Assembly (NCBI RefSeq): GCF_024297145.1
Contig: NZ_JANCTC010000002.1
Coordinates: forward strand, 417,001-481,000
Direction: 5' to 3'
DNA length: 64,000 bases
Origin: Mesorhizobium sp. LMG 17147
GTDB taxonomy: Bacteria > Pseudomonadota > Alphaproteobacteria > Rhizobiales > Rhizobiaceae
The notes under the pieces were generated by a model. It was given only the letters and a program-made list of their open reading frames with translations. It ran no database searches and was not told the DNA's origin. Below are positions 50,440-58,736 of this stretch, piece after piece (within the stretch, counting starts at the first letter, position 1; each line of letters begins with the position of its first letter). The position numbers and the translations under genes are program-made.

Positions 50440-50471
50440 TTGACAAGCAAAAGCCGGGCCAGTTTCTATGC
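50440..50471 (+). promoter_or_regulatory. Candidate sigma-70 promoter of rpoN
   Basis: A perfect TTGACA (50440-50445) lies in the lptB-rpoN gap, with TTCTATGC around 50464-50471 as a -10 region at 18-20 bases. The spacing is not ideal. It lies about 60 bases before the rpoN start. Confidence 0.4.
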
Positions 50472-50531
50472 TGGCCTGGAAAATTCCTTCCAGCAGTGCG
50501 GGTGCGTAGACGGGGCGTTTGAAACCGAACC

Positions 50532-52058
50532 ATGGCGTTGGCGGCAAAACTACAGCTACGACAGTCGCAGTCGCTGGTGATGACGCCGCAACTGATGCAG
50601 TCGATCCGCCTGCTGCAGTTCACCCACCTAGAGCTGGAACGCTTCATCGACGACGAGCTCGAACGCAATCCACTGCTGGAACGTGCCGAACCGCAGGAGG
50701 ACGCCGCCAGCGACCAGGCGCAGAAGGGCGACGCTGCACCGGAACCGGCTGCCGACGGCGACTGGTTCGAAGCGGAGACGGCGTGGAGCGCCGAGGCGAT
50801 CTCGGAAAAGCTCGATGCATCGCTGGAAAACCTGTTTCCCGATGATCCTGGTACGAGCGAGCGGCTCGGGCCCGACCTGACGGCGCAATGGAAATCGGCG
50901 TCCGGCAACGGTTCCACCTCTTCCTCCGACGGCTTCGACGTCGCGGACATGGCGGCGGCTGCCATCACGCTGCGCGACCATGTCGGCGAGCAGGTAGCGC
51001 TCGCCTTTGCCGATCCGGCGGCGCGCCTGATCGCCAGCGAGCTTGCCGACGGCCTCGACGAGGCCGGCTACATGCGTGCCGACATGGCCGAGATCGCGGC
51101 CCGCCTCGGCACGGACGCCACGGCGGTGGCAAGGATCCTGGCGGTCTGCCAGACATTCGAGCCCGCCGGCATCTTCGCCCGCGACCTCGCCGAATGCCTG
51201 TTGCTGCAGCTTGCCGTGCGCGACCGGCTCGATCCGGCGATGAAGGCGCTGATCGTCAATCTCGAACTCCTGGCACGGCGCGATTTCCAGACGCTGAAGC
51301 GGATTTGCGGCGTCGACGAGGAGGATCTACTCGACATGCTGGCCGAGATCCGGGCGCTCGACCCGCGGCCGGGAATGGCGTTTTCGCGCGGTGCCAGCGA
51401 CGCAATCGTGGCCGACGTCGAGGTGCGCGCAGCCAATGACGGCAGCTGGACGGTCGAGCTCAATGCCGAGACGCTGCCGCGCGTGCTGGTCGATCACATC
51501 TATTTCGCCCAGGTCACGCCACATGCGAAAAACCAGGCGGAAAAGGATTTCCTCGCCGAATGCCTGCAGAACGCCAACTGGCTCACGCGCAGCCTCGACC
51601 AGCGGGCGAAGACCATTCTCAAGGTGGCCTCCGAGATCGTGCGCCAGCAGGACGCTTTTCTCGTCCATGGCGTGCGGCACCTGAAGCCGCTCAACCTGCG
51701 TACGGTGGCGGACGCCATCGGCATGCACGAATCAACGGTCAGCCGGGTCACGGCAAACAAATACATGCTGACGCCGCGCGGTGTGTTCGAACTGCGCTAT
51801 TTCTTCACCGCCTCGATCGCTTCGTCTGGTGGCGGCGATGCGCATTCGTCGGAAGCGGTTCGCGACCGCATAAAGCAGCTGATCGACGAGGAGAAAGCTG
51901 TCGATGTGCTTTCCGACGATGCTATCGTCGACATGCTGCGGGAAAGCGGCGTCGACATTGCCAGACGCACGGTGGCCAAATACCGGGAAGGCATGAACAT
52001 ACCCTCTTCGGTGCAGCGGCGGCGCGAAAAACGCGCTTTGGCCAGCGCCGGCCGTTGA
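50532..52058 (+). CDS. rpoN: RNA polymerase sigma-54 factor RpoN
   Basis: This 508-residue sigma factor reads -24/-12 promoters and needs AAA+ activators such as NtrC, NifA and DctD. Region I is glutamine-rich (LQLRQSQSLVMTPQLMQSIRLLQ), an acidic Region II follows (about 55-130), then the core-binding domain and the C-terminal DNA-binding domain with HTH ADAIGMHESTVSRVT and the RpoN box ARRTVAKYRE. In rhizobia it controls nitrogen and dicarboxylate metabolism. It is followed by hpf and ptsN, the classical order. Confidence 0.95.
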   Translation: MALAAKLQLRQSQSLVMTPQLMQSIRLLQFTHLELERFIDDELERNPLLERAEPQEDAASDQAQKGDAAPEPAADGDWFEAETAWSAEAISEKLDASLENLFPDDPGTSERLGPDLTAQWKSASGNGSTSSSDGFDVADMAAAAITLRDHVGEQVALAFADPAARLIASELADGLDEAGYMRADMAEIAARLGTDATAVARILAVCQTFEPAGIFARDLAECLLLQLAVRDRLDPAMKALIVNLELLARRDFQTLKRICGVDEEDLLDMLAEIRALDPRPGMAFSRGASDAIVADVEVRAANDGSWTVELNAETLPRVLVDHIYFAQVTPHAKNQAEKDFLAECLQNANWLTRSLDQRAKTILKVASEIVRQQDAFLVHGVRHLKPLNLRTVADAIGMHESTVSRVTANKYMLTPRGVFELRYFFTASIASSGGGDAHSSEAVRDRIKQLIDEEKAVDVLSDDAIVDMLRESGVDIARRTVAKYREGMNIPSSVQRRREKRALASAGR

Positions 52059-52092
52059 GCTCCGGCGGAATTTCCACAGCTTTCGCAGTTCA

Positions 52093-52145
52093 TTGACAAG
52101 CGGCAACGAAGTGGCTAGAAGCCCGCCCGCATGAGACGGGCTAGC
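52093..52145 (+). promoter_or_regulatory. Promoter and overlapping hairpin upstream of hpf
   Basis: TTGACA (52093-52098), 17 bases and TAGAAG (52116-52121) form a strong-looking promoter. It would give hpf a leader of about 220 bases. Over the -10 lies a hairpin with arms GCTA/TAGC (52114-52117 and 52142-52145) and GCCCG/CGGGC (52121-52125 and 52137-52141), which could alternatively be the rpoN terminator. The 291-base gap has no gene. Confidence 0.5.
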
Positions 52146-52349
52146 GAGTGGATTTGAGTTCGCCGATGCCCGCACGAGAGATGGTCCGTCACGACGTAGG
52201 CCACGGGACGGCCAAGAAGGCGGCTTGTGATCAACCGGAAAGTTCGGATCTAAAATCGGCGCAAGTGACGCCGCAAAAGCTTGTGCGCGCGGACCACGAG
52301 TATAAACTCGGGACAGTTTGAAGCCTGAGCAAGGAAGGTCAGTTTTCAG

Positions 52350-52934
52350 ATGACACTGCGCATATCGGGAAAACACATGGATATCGGCGATGCGTTCCGT
52401 ACGCGCATCAACGACCGTGTCGGGGAAGTGATCGGGAAATATTTCGATCGGGGCTTTTCAGGGCAAATCGTAGTCGTCAAATCGGGGTCGCGCTACACGG
52501 CCGATTGCATGATCCGGCTGGACTCCGGTGCTTCGCTGCAGGCGACCGGCGATGCCCAGGATCCAACGCTTGCCTTCGATACCGCGGCAGATCGTCTGGA
52601 AACGCGCCTCAGGCGCTACAAGCGCCGGCTGAAGTCGCACAATTCAGGCAATAGCAACGGCGAGCTCACCGACGTCGCCTATACGGTGATGGCGCCGCTT
52701 GCCGACGACGAGGAGGACATACCGGAGAATTTCGCGCCGGCCATCGTCGCCGAATCGACCATGACGCTGCGGACCATGTCGGTGGCGTCGGCGGTGATCG
52801 AACTCGACACCAAGGACAGCCCGGTCCTGGTCTTCCGCAATGCCGGAAACGACCATCTCAATATCGTCTATCGCCGGCCGGACGGGAATATCGGCTGGAT
52901 CGACCCGTCCACGGCCAAGGTCGCGCAGGGGTAA
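52350..52934 (+). CDS. hpf: Long-form ribosome hibernation promoting factor
   Basis: This 194-residue protein has an N-terminal RaiA/HPF domain (about 1-100, MTLRISGKHMDIGDAFRTRI, DRLETRLRRYKRRLK) and a C-terminal dimerisation domain (about 135-190, VIELDTKDSPVLVFRNAGNDHLNIVYRRPDGNIGWIDP). The long form pairs 70S ribosomes into inactive 100S dimers in stationary phase or starvation. It lies between rpoN and ptsN as in most Proteobacteria, but with a long separate leader. Confidence 0.93.
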   Translation: MTLRISGKHMDIGDAFRTRINDRVGEVIGKYFDRGFSGQIVVVKSGSRYTADCMIRLDSGASLQATGDAQDPTLAFDTAADRLETRLRRYKRRLKSHNSGNSNGELTDVAYTVMAPLADDEEDIPENFAPAIVAESTMTLRTMSVASAVIELDTKDSPVLVFRNAGNDHLNIVYRRPDGNIGWIDPSTAKVAQG

Positions 52935-52993
52935 AAACCAGCCGCACGCGAGCGTGGGGACTGGCGACGGCAGGCGAACAAGGGATTTCAAGC

Positions 52994-53458
52994 ATGGATC
53001 TGAGCGATCTCGTCAGCGTTCCGGCAATCATGCCGGCGTTGAAGGCGAACTCCAAAAAGCAGCTGCTGCAATTGCTGTCCGAACGGGCGGCGGCGATTTC
53101 CGGCATTCCGGAGCGAGAGGTGTTCGACATCATCCTGCAACGCGAGCGGCTTGGCTCGACCGGCGTCGGCAACGGCATCGCCATTCCGCACGGCAAGCTG
53201 GCCGGGGTGAAGCGGATCGCCGGCGTCTTTGCCCGGCTGGAGACACCGGTGGACTTCGAGGCCCTCGATGATCAGCCGGTCGACCTGGTGTTTCTGCTTT
53301 TGGCTCCCGAAGGTGCCGGCGCCGACCACCTCAAGGCGCTGTCGCGCATCGCGCGGGTGCTGCGCGATGCCGACACGGTTGCCAAGATCAGAGGCACGCG
53401 CGACGCCGTGGCCATCCACGCACTGCTGTCGGACACGCAGGCCTCGCACGCCGCCTGA
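52994..53458 (+). CDS. ptsN: Nitrogen-PTS EIIA component PtsN
   Basis: This 154-residue EIIA-Ntr protein has the fructose/mannitol EIIA fold with the phosphorylated His in GNGIAIPHGKLAGV (residue about 65-70) and typical VDLVFLLLAPEGAGADHLKALSRI. Phosphorylated through PtsP and Npr, it regulates potassium transport and nitrogen and carbon balance rather than sugar uptake. It follows hpf after 59 bases and ends the rpoN block. A terminator-like hairpin follows. Confidence 0.93.
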   Translation: MDLSDLVSVPAIMPALKANSKKQLLQLLSERAAAISGIPEREVFDIILQRERLGSTGVGNGIAIPHGKLAGVKRIAGVFARLETPVDFEALDDQPVDLVFLLLAPEGAGADHLKALSRIARVLRDADTVAKIRGTRDAVAIHALLSDTQASHAA

Positions 53459-53480
53459 GGTTTTGATTAAATCCGTTGAA

Positions 53481-53499
53481 GGGCCGCCGTGTGCGGCCC
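53481..53499 (+). terminator. Terminator hairpin after ptsN
   Basis: GGGCCGC (53481-53487) pairs with GCGGCCC (53493-53499) across a 5-base loop, followed by TGTCCGTTT. It lies 22 bases after the ptsN stop. Confidence 0.6.
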
Positions 53500-53569
53500 T
53501 GTCCGTTTCCAACCAGATCGCTGCGCCATATGTGTCAGTTGATGGCGCCGTTGTCAGTGGATAACGACG

Positions 53570-53827
53570 TTAGTGGATAGCGACCGGGGTCAGATCGTTT
53601 TCCAGCGCGCCAGCCAGTGCCCGGTCGCGAGCGTCCGAAAGCAGGATCGGCTGGCCATTGGCGGCAAACAGGGCCCACAGTTCCAGACCCGGCGCGATTT
53701 CGCCGAGGCCCGGGAAACGGCCGCGCAGATCGTCGCTCGACACTTTCCTGAGATAGGCGACCGAACCTTCGCCGAGATGGGCGAACTCGCCGCTGGTCAT
53801 GATGATATTTTCGTTAGTTCTGGTCAT
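53570..53827 (-). CDS. DUF1150 family small protein in heat-shock unit
   Basis: This 85-residue soluble protein carries the DUF1150 pattern HLGEGSVAYLRKVSSDDLRGRFPG and FAANGQPILLSDARDRA. The family is found in Alphaproteobacteria directly downstream of hsp20 genes. Start ATG 53827 is decided by a perfect AAGGAGG site. It lies 63 bases after the hsp20 gene and is probably in the same RpoH-controlled transcript. Function unknown; association with heat shock is from context. Confidence 0.85.
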   Translation of the reverse strand: MTRTNENIIMTSGEFAHLGEGSVAYLRKVSSDDLRGRFPGLGEIAPGLELWALFAANGQPILLSDARDRALAGALENDLTPVAIH

Positions 53828-53890
53828 TTCAAGCCTCCTTGCCGCGAGACGCCGCTCAAGGCCATCCCGCATGAGAGCTATCGGCAAAAA

Positions 53891-54316
53891 TCAGTCTTTC
53901 ACCGATATGTTTATTTTTCGTACCAGCCGTTCGGACTCCGGCCGATCGAGATCGATCGACAGAAGGCCGTTCTTCAATTCCGCCGCAATCACCCGCATGC
54001 CGTCGGCCAGCACGAAACAGCGCTGGAACTGGCGCGCGGCGATGCCGCGGTGGAGAAATTCGCGCTCGGTGTCGTCGTTCTGACGGCCGCGCACGACCAA
54101 CTGGTTCTCCTCCGTTGTGACATCGAGATCGCTTTCCGCGAAACCGGCGACGGCGAGCGTGATACGCAGCCTTTCGGTTTTGCCGTCGGCACCGCTGAGG
54201 CGCTCGATGTTGTAGGGAGGATAGCTGTCACCGGACTTTGCCAAGCGCTCCAGCGTCTTTTCCATGGAATCGAAACCGAGGAGAAGCGGGCTGGAAAAAG
54301 GCGTCATTCGGCTCAT
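53891..54316 (-). CDS. Small heat-shock protein (Hsp20/alpha-crystallin, IbpA-like)
   Basis: This 141-residue chaperone binds unfolding proteins. A short N-terminal arm (1-40) precedes the alpha-crystallin domain (about 38-125, YPPYNIERLS, RITLAVAGFAESDLDV, EREFLHRGIAARQFQRCFVLADGM) and a short tail with the IxI-like KINISV. The start ATG 54316 has the site GAGGA, which is sequestered in a ROSE-like hairpin. A near-perfect RpoH promoter lies upstream. The longer open frame on this strand is not used. Confidence 0.92.
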   Translation of the reverse strand: MSRMTPFSSPLLLGFDSMEKTLERLAKSGDSYPPYNIERLSGADGKTERLRITLAVAGFAESDLDVTTEENQLVVRGRQNDDTEREFLHRGIAARQFQRCFVLADGMRVIAAELKNGLLSIDLDRPESERLVRKINISVKD

Positions 54317-54377
54317 GTTACAGTGTCCTCTCAAGAGCGACATAAAGTGGAAAAACCCGGATGGCATTTTTCCCGAT
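54317..54377 (-). promoter_or_regulatory. ROSE-like RNA thermometer in hsp20 leader
   Basis: The 60-base leader folds into two hairpins. The upstream one pairs GGAAAAA with TTTTTCC (plus-strand 54349-54355 and 54367-54373). The start-proximal one (54324-54342) reads TGTCGCTCTTGAGAGGACA on the minus strand: TGTC/GACA and CTC/GAG stems with one bulged G inside UCGCU, sequestering the ribosome binding site GAGGA. The UYGCU motif with a bulged G opposite the Shine-Dalgarno sequence is the hallmark of ROSE thermometers in rhizobial small heat-shock genes. Confidence 0.7.
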
Positions 54378-54384
54378 GGTCTTG

Positions 54385-54413
54385 ATATGGTCCGCCGCCC
54401 GGCAGACTTCAAG
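54385..54413 (-). promoter_or_regulatory. RpoH (sigma-32) promoter of hsp20
   Basis: On the minus strand CTTGAA (54413-54408), exactly 17 bases, then CCATAT (54390-54385) match the rhizobial RpoH consensus. Transcription would begin near 54378, giving the short structured leader. Confidence 0.8.
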
Positions 54414-54460
54414 CCGTCACACATCCCGCCCAAAAAGACTTGCCAAAACAAGGAATTGAA

Positions 54461-55402
54461 ATGCCCCAATCCCGCAGGATCATCATCGACACTGACCCCG
54501 GCCAGGACGATGCCGTCGCCATATTGCTGGCGCTCGGCAGCGCCGAGCTGGAGATCGTCGGCATCACCGCGGTGGCCGGCAACGTGCCGCTGAAACTTAC
54601 CGAAAAAAACGCCCGCAAGATCTGCGAACTGGCCGGCCGGACGGACGTCAAGGTCTATGCAGGCGCCATCCGGCCACTGGCGCGCGAACTCGTCACCGCC
54701 GAGGAAGTGCATGGCAAGACCGGCCTCAACGGACCGCAACTGCCCGAACCAAAGATGAAGCTGCAGGACGAGTATGCGGTCGATTTCATCGTCGAGACGC
54801 TGATGAGGGAGGAGAGCGGCACGATCACGCTGTGCGCGCTCGGGCCGCTCACCAATGTTGCGCTGGCGCTGATCCGCGAGCCCAAGATCGCGCCGCGCAT
54901 CAAGGAGATCGTGCTGATGGGCGGCGGCTTCTTCGAGGGCGGCAATGTCACGCCGACCGCGGAATTCAACATCTATGTCGACCCGCATGCCGCCGATGTC
55001 GTGTTCAAATCCGGCATTCCGATCGTCATGATGCCGCTCGACGTCACCCACAAGGCGCTGACCACCGCCAAGCGCACGAAGGCCTTCCGCAAGCTCGGCA
55101 CCCGGGTCGGCACGGCCACCGCGGACATGCTGGAATTCTTCGAACGCTTTGACGAGGAGAAATACGGCACAGATGGCGGCCCGCTACACGATCCTTGCGT
55201 CATCGCCTACCTGTTGAAGCCGAAGCTGTTCAAGGGCCGCAACTGCAATGTCACTGTGGAAACCGCATCAGAACTTACCATGGGCATGACCGTGATCGAC
55301 TGGTGGGGCGTGACCAAGCGGCCGAAGAACGCCATGGTGATGCGTGACATCGACCACGATGCGTTCTTCGCGCTGTTGCTGGAACGGCTGGGGCGGCTTT
55401 AG
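54461..55402 (+). CDS. Inosine/uridine-preferring nucleoside hydrolase
   Basis: This 313-residue enzyme splits ribonucleosides into base and ribose. The N-terminal calcium-binding cluster RRIIIDTDPGQDDAVAILLAL is complete, and GPLTNVALAL, the EFNIYVDPHAA block and the late His/Asp near LHDPCVIAYL complete the active site. ATG 54461 follows AAGGAATTGAA; an in-frame TTG at 54440 would add seven residues. The ribokinase encoded near 58 kb could use the ribose released. Divergent from hsp20. Confidence 0.92.
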   Translation: MPQSRRIIIDTDPGQDDAVAILLALGSAELEIVGITAVAGNVPLKLTEKNARKICELAGRTDVKVYAGAIRPLARELVTAEEVHGKTGLNGPQLPEPKMKLQDEYAVDFIVETLMREESGTITLCALGPLTNVALALIREPKIAPRIKEIVLMGGGFFEGGNVTPTAEFNIYVDPHAADVVFKSGIPIVMMPLDVTHKALTTAKRTKAFRKLGTRVGTATADMLEFFERFDEEKYGTDGGPLHDPCVIAYLLKPKLFKGRNCNVTVETASELTMGMTVIDWWGVTKRPKNAMVMRDIDHDAFFALLLERLGRL

Positions 55403-55407
55403 GGCTG

Positions 55408-55522
55408 CCTTTCCTTCCCCCTTGATGGGTTGGGCGGAGTGCCGTCATTGCCAAGCTGGAACACCCCTCATCCAACCGAGCTTCGCTCGGCCACCTTCTC
55501 CACAAGGGGAGAAGGGAAAGGT
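55408..55522. repeat. Imperfect palindrome between convergent nucleoside hydrolase and lysE genes
   Basis: CCTTTCCTTCCCCCTTGATGGG at the left pairs imperfectly with the CACAAGGGGAGAAGGGAAAGG word at the right. An inner stem CCGAG/CTCGG lies near 55478-55492. The layout and pyrimidine-rich arms resemble the mosaic elements at 23663 and 27154. It probably works as a bidirectional terminator. Confidence 0.6.
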
Positions 55523-55526
55523 GCCG

Positions 55527-56141
55527 TTACTTCGCCTTGGAAAATGCCAGCCACAGGCCGCCGCCGACCAGGAAGCTGCCGCTGATTCGCGACAGCAGCT
55601 TGACGCGGCCGGCCGACAGCAGGCGCCCGGCGCGGCCGGCGGCCAGCGCGTAGGTCGAATCCGAGACGGCGGCGAAGATCATCGCGGTGAGACCCATGAC
55701 GCCGATCTGTAACGCGTAATTGCCTTCAGGCGCGATGAACTGCGGAAAGAAGGCGCCGAAGAACACCAGCGTCTTCGGATTGCTGATCGCCACCAGCAGG
55801 CCCTGCAAAAAGAAGCCGCCGCGCGGCCTTTTTGCCGATCCGTCGGCGTTCAGCTTGCCTTTCGAGCGAAACATCTGCACGCCCATCCAGATCAGGTAGG
55901 CAGCGCCAATCAGCCGGACCCATTCGAACCAGTGGCCCATGCCGGCGATCAGCGAAGTCAATCCGATGCCGACGATGGCGATCATGATGGCCAGTCCGGC
56001 CTGGGTGCCGGCGACGTTGGCGAGGCCGGCGCGGGAGCCATGGCGTATGCTGTTGGCGATGATCAGCGTGACCGTCGGTCCAGGCACCAGGACGATGACG
56101 ATGCAGGCGACGACGTAGGTGGCGTAGAGTTCCAGCGACAT
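55527..56141 (-). CDS. LysE/RhtB-family amino-acid exporter
   Basis: This 204-residue inner-membrane protein has about six hydrophobic segments. It shows the family start MSLELYATYVVACIVIVLVPGP with the conserved PGP, GTQAGLAIMIAIVGIGL and the ISNPKTLVFFGAFFPQF block. It exports amino acids or homoserine-lactone-type compounds driven by proton exchange; the substrate is not predictable. ATG 56141 gives the family N-terminus; the open frame extends upstream over the amidase stop and is not used. Confidence 0.9.
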   Translation of the reverse strand: MSLELYATYVVACIVIVLVPGPTVTLIIANSIRHGSRAGLANVAGTQAGLAIMIAIVGIGLTSLIAGMGHWFEWVRLIGAAYLIWMGVQMFRSKGKLNADGSAKRPRGGFFLQGLLVAISNPKTLVFFGAFFPQFIAPEGNYALQIGVMGLTAMIFAAVSDSTYALAAGRAGRLLSAGRVKLLSRISGSFLVGGGLWLAFSKAK

Positions 56142-56244
56142 TTTTCCCTCCGCAGAATGCCGCTCGTGCGGCGTGCTGTCGCGATCAATGCATGGCGATG
56201 AGTTGCGTGCAAGCCGGCCAAGCGCCGACAATGCGGAGCTGATT

Positions 56245-57705
56245 TCAGCAGGCGCCGGCCTGCCATGGCAGCGTTGCCTCATAGGCGGCAGCCGCCCTCA
56301 GCACGGAGAGGTCACCGCGCGGCCGCCCGATCAATTGCATGCCCATTGGCCTGCCCCTGGAGTCGAAGCCCGCCGGCACATTGATCGCCGGGCAGCCGCC
56401 CAGCGTGGCGAGCGCTGAGACCTGCATCCAGCGGTGATAGCTGTCCATGGCACGCCCGGCCACTTCCCTTGGCCAGAGGGTGGCGACATCGAAGGGAAAG
56501 ACCTGTGCGGCTGGCAGCGCAATCAGGTCGAAACGCTCGAAGAGCGATAGCAGCATTCGATGCCAGGACGAGCGCCTCACCGTTGCGGCATGGATTTGCG
56601 GCGCGGTGAGGCGCAGCGCATGTTCCACCTCCCACACTGCCTCCGGCTTCAGCAGACGCCGTTTCGAGGGATCATCGTAGTGCACCTTGAGCGCACAACC
56701 GCTGCTCGCCTGCCGAAGCGTTACAAAGGCCTGCCACAGCGCTTCGAAGTCGAATTCCGGCGTCAGCGGCTCGGCCTCGAAGGACACATCCGCGAACCGG
56801 CCGAGTGCTGCCTCGCAAAGCTGTAGAATGCCTGCTTCAACCGCCAGATGACCGTCGAGATCGCCGAGCCAGGCGATACGCCCTCCGGCCGCCGGCGTTT
56901 CCACCCCTTGGAGAAACGAGCCTGGCTTATCATGCGACAGCGGCGCGCGAGGATGATAGCCGGCCTGCACGTCGAGCAGCAGCGCCATGTCGCGCACGTT
57001 ACGCCCCATAGGCCCTTCGACGCCCATCTGCGCATGAAACACATCAAGGTCAGGGCCAGCCGGCACCAATCCCTGCGACGGGCGGAAGCCATAGACATTG
57101 TTGTAGGCAGCGGGATTGCGCAGCGAGCCGCCAAAATCGCTGCCATCGGCAACGGGAACCATGTCGAGCGCCAGCGCGACCGCCGCACCGCCGCTCGAGC
57201 CGCCGGCGGTCAGCGCCGGGTCGAATGCGTTGAGCGTCTGTCCGAACACGGTGTTGTAGGTGTTGGAGCCGAGCCCGAATTCGGGAACGTTGGTCTTGCC
57301 GATGATGATGGCACCGGCCTTGCGGACGCGCTCGACGAAGAAGTCGTCTTCCTCAGGCACGAAATCGGCGAAGATCGGCGAGCCGAAGGTGGTTCTCAAG
57401 CCTTTTGTCAGCGCAAGATCCTTAATCGCGATCGGCAGGCCGAACAGCGATCCGGTATCTCCTCCTCGCGCCAGATGGGCGTCAGCGTTGTCGGCCTCGT
57501 GCAGGATGTCGGCATGTTCGCGCAATGAAACGATAGCGTTGACCAGCGGGTTCACCGCCTCGATCCTGTCGAGGAATGCCGCGACCACTTCGCGCACCGA
57601 AAGCTGCCGGTGCCTGATCTTCTCGGTAAGCTCCACGGCAGACAGGCGGCAGATGTCGCCGGCGGATGGTACCGCATGCTTCGTGGTCGGGCGCACGGCT
57701 GTCAT
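56245..57705 (-). CDS. Amidase-signature family hydrolase
   Basis: This 486-residue enzyme has the amidase signature with the Ser-cisSer-Lys triad: Lys in LPIAIKDLALTKGL, cis-Ser/Ser in TAGGSSGGAAVALALDMVPVADGSDFGGSLRNPA. The C-terminal end (GCPAINVPAGFDSRGRPMGMQLIG) is also typical. It hydrolyses an amide, perhaps an aryl or aliphatic amide. It lies 6 bases after the ribokinase gene on the same strand, so they form an operon; the GatCAB glutamine-tRNA role is unlikely because no gatB/gatC is near. Confidence 0.88.
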   Translation of the reverse strand: MTAVRPTTKHAVPSAGDICRLSAVELTEKIRHRQLSVREVVAAFLDRIEAVNPLVNAIVSLREHADILHEADNADAHLARGGDTGSLFGLPIAIKDLALTKGLRTTFGSPIFADFVPEEDDFFVERVRKAGAIIIGKTNVPEFGLGSNTYNTVFGQTLNAFDPALTAGGSSGGAAVALALDMVPVADGSDFGGSLRNPAAYNNVYGFRPSQGLVPAGPDLDVFHAQMGVEGPMGRNVRDMALLLDVQAGYHPRAPLSHDKPGSFLQGVETPAAGGRIAWLGDLDGHLAVEAGILQLCEAALGRFADVSFEAEPLTPEFDFEALWQAFVTLRQASSGCALKVHYDDPSKRRLLKPEAVWEVEHALRLTAPQIHAATVRRSSWHRMLLSLFERFDLIALPAAQVFPFDVATLWPREVAGRAMDSYHRWMQVSALATLGGCPAINVPAGFDSRGRPMGMQLIGRPRGDLSVLRAAAAYEATLPWQAGAC

Positions 57706-57711
57706 ACCGCT

Positions 57712-58620
57712 TTAGCCTGCGGATTTCTGCAGGGCGACATCGACATCCCTGGCCAGCGGGATGGCCGGCTGTGCACCGGCTTTCAGGCAGGCCAGCGAAC
57801 CGGCGGCGGCAGCGCGGGCAAGCGCCTGGTCGAGCGGCAGGCCGGCTGCCAGCCCGGCTGCAAAATAGCCGCAGAACGTGTCGCCGGCGCCGACCGTATC
57901 GAGCGGGGTGATCTTCAGCGCCGGAACCATCAGAAGATCGTCCGGCGTTGCCGCCAGAACGCCGTCCGGGCCAAGCGTGACGACGATGGTGCGGCCGGTT
58001 CTCGAGGCATAGTCGCGCATCCGCGCCGAGCGGTCGCGGCCACTCAACGACAGCGCCTCGCCATAGAGGTCGAACTCGGTTTCGTTGGCGACGAGATAAT
58101 CGGCCTTGCCGAGGAAGCCGGCAGCGTCGCTGTGGAAAGGTGCGGTGTTGAGCACTGTGATCGCGCCGGCCGTCCTTGCCGCGTCGAGTGCTGCCTCGAC
58201 GGTCTGCAGCGGGATCTCCAGTTGCAGCAGCGCGACGTCGCCGTTTTTCAGGAAGGCCTTGGAAAGGTCACCCGGCACGACCGAATCATTGGCGCCCGGC
58301 ACGACAGCGATCACGTTCTCGCCGTCGGCGCCGACCATGATCAGCGCAGTACCGGTAGAGGCAAAGGTCTCGCCGACGCCGGACAGGTCGATCTTGCCGT
58401 CGCGCAGCAGCGCCAGAGCCTCGCCGGCGAAGCTGTCCTTGCCGACTGCGCCGACCATGCGCACCTTGGCCCCGGCGCGGGCGGCGGCCAGCGCCTGGTT
58501 GGCGCCCTTGCCGCCGGGGGCAGTAGCGAAACCGGAGCCGCGCACCGTCTCGCCGGGACCGGGCAAGCGGTCGACACTGGCGATGAGGTCGAGATTGATG
58601 GAGCCGATGACGACGATCAA
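57712..58620 (-). CDS. rbsK: Ribokinase (PfkB family)
   Basis: This 302-residue sugar kinase has the PfkB N-terminal block VIGSINLDLIASVDRLPGPGETVRG with GGKGANQALAAARAG, and the C-terminal signature DTVGAGDTFCGYFAAGL holding the catalytic Asp. It phosphorylates ribose to ribose-5-phosphate. Start TTG 58620 is decided by GGGAGG at 58631-58626, seven bases upstream; an ATG further up lacks a site. With the nucleoside hydrolase 3 kb away it could complete nucleoside salvage. Confidence 0.87.
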   Translation of the reverse strand: MIVVIGSINLDLIASVDRLPGPGETVRGSGFATAPGGKGANQALAAARAGAKVRMVGAVGKDSFAGEALALLRDGKIDLSGVGETFASTGTALIMVGADGENVIAVVPGANDSVVPGDLSKAFLKNGDVALLQLEIPLQTVEAALDAARTAGAITVLNTAPFHSDAAGFLGKADYLVANETEFDLYGEALSLSGRDRSARMRDYASRTGRTIVVTLGPDGVLAATPDDLLMVPALKITPLDTVGAGDTFCGYFAAGLAAGLPLDQALARAAAAGSLACLKAGAQPAIPLARDVDVALQKSAG

Positions 58621-58736
58621 GAAGTGCCTCCCGCTAACGCATGTCACTCTAATTGCGCGGGAAGCTACTCCGTAAGATCGCTGCTTGTCACCCCGGCGGT
58701 CCTTGCATCGCTCCTATCGTTCCATTCTTTGGCTAT

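Noticed and set aside
54317..55051. Long N-terminal extension of Hsp20
   Set aside because: It would run antisense through the nucleoside hydrolase and remove the RpoH promoter and thermometer from the leader; the ATG at 54316 has a good ribosome binding site.
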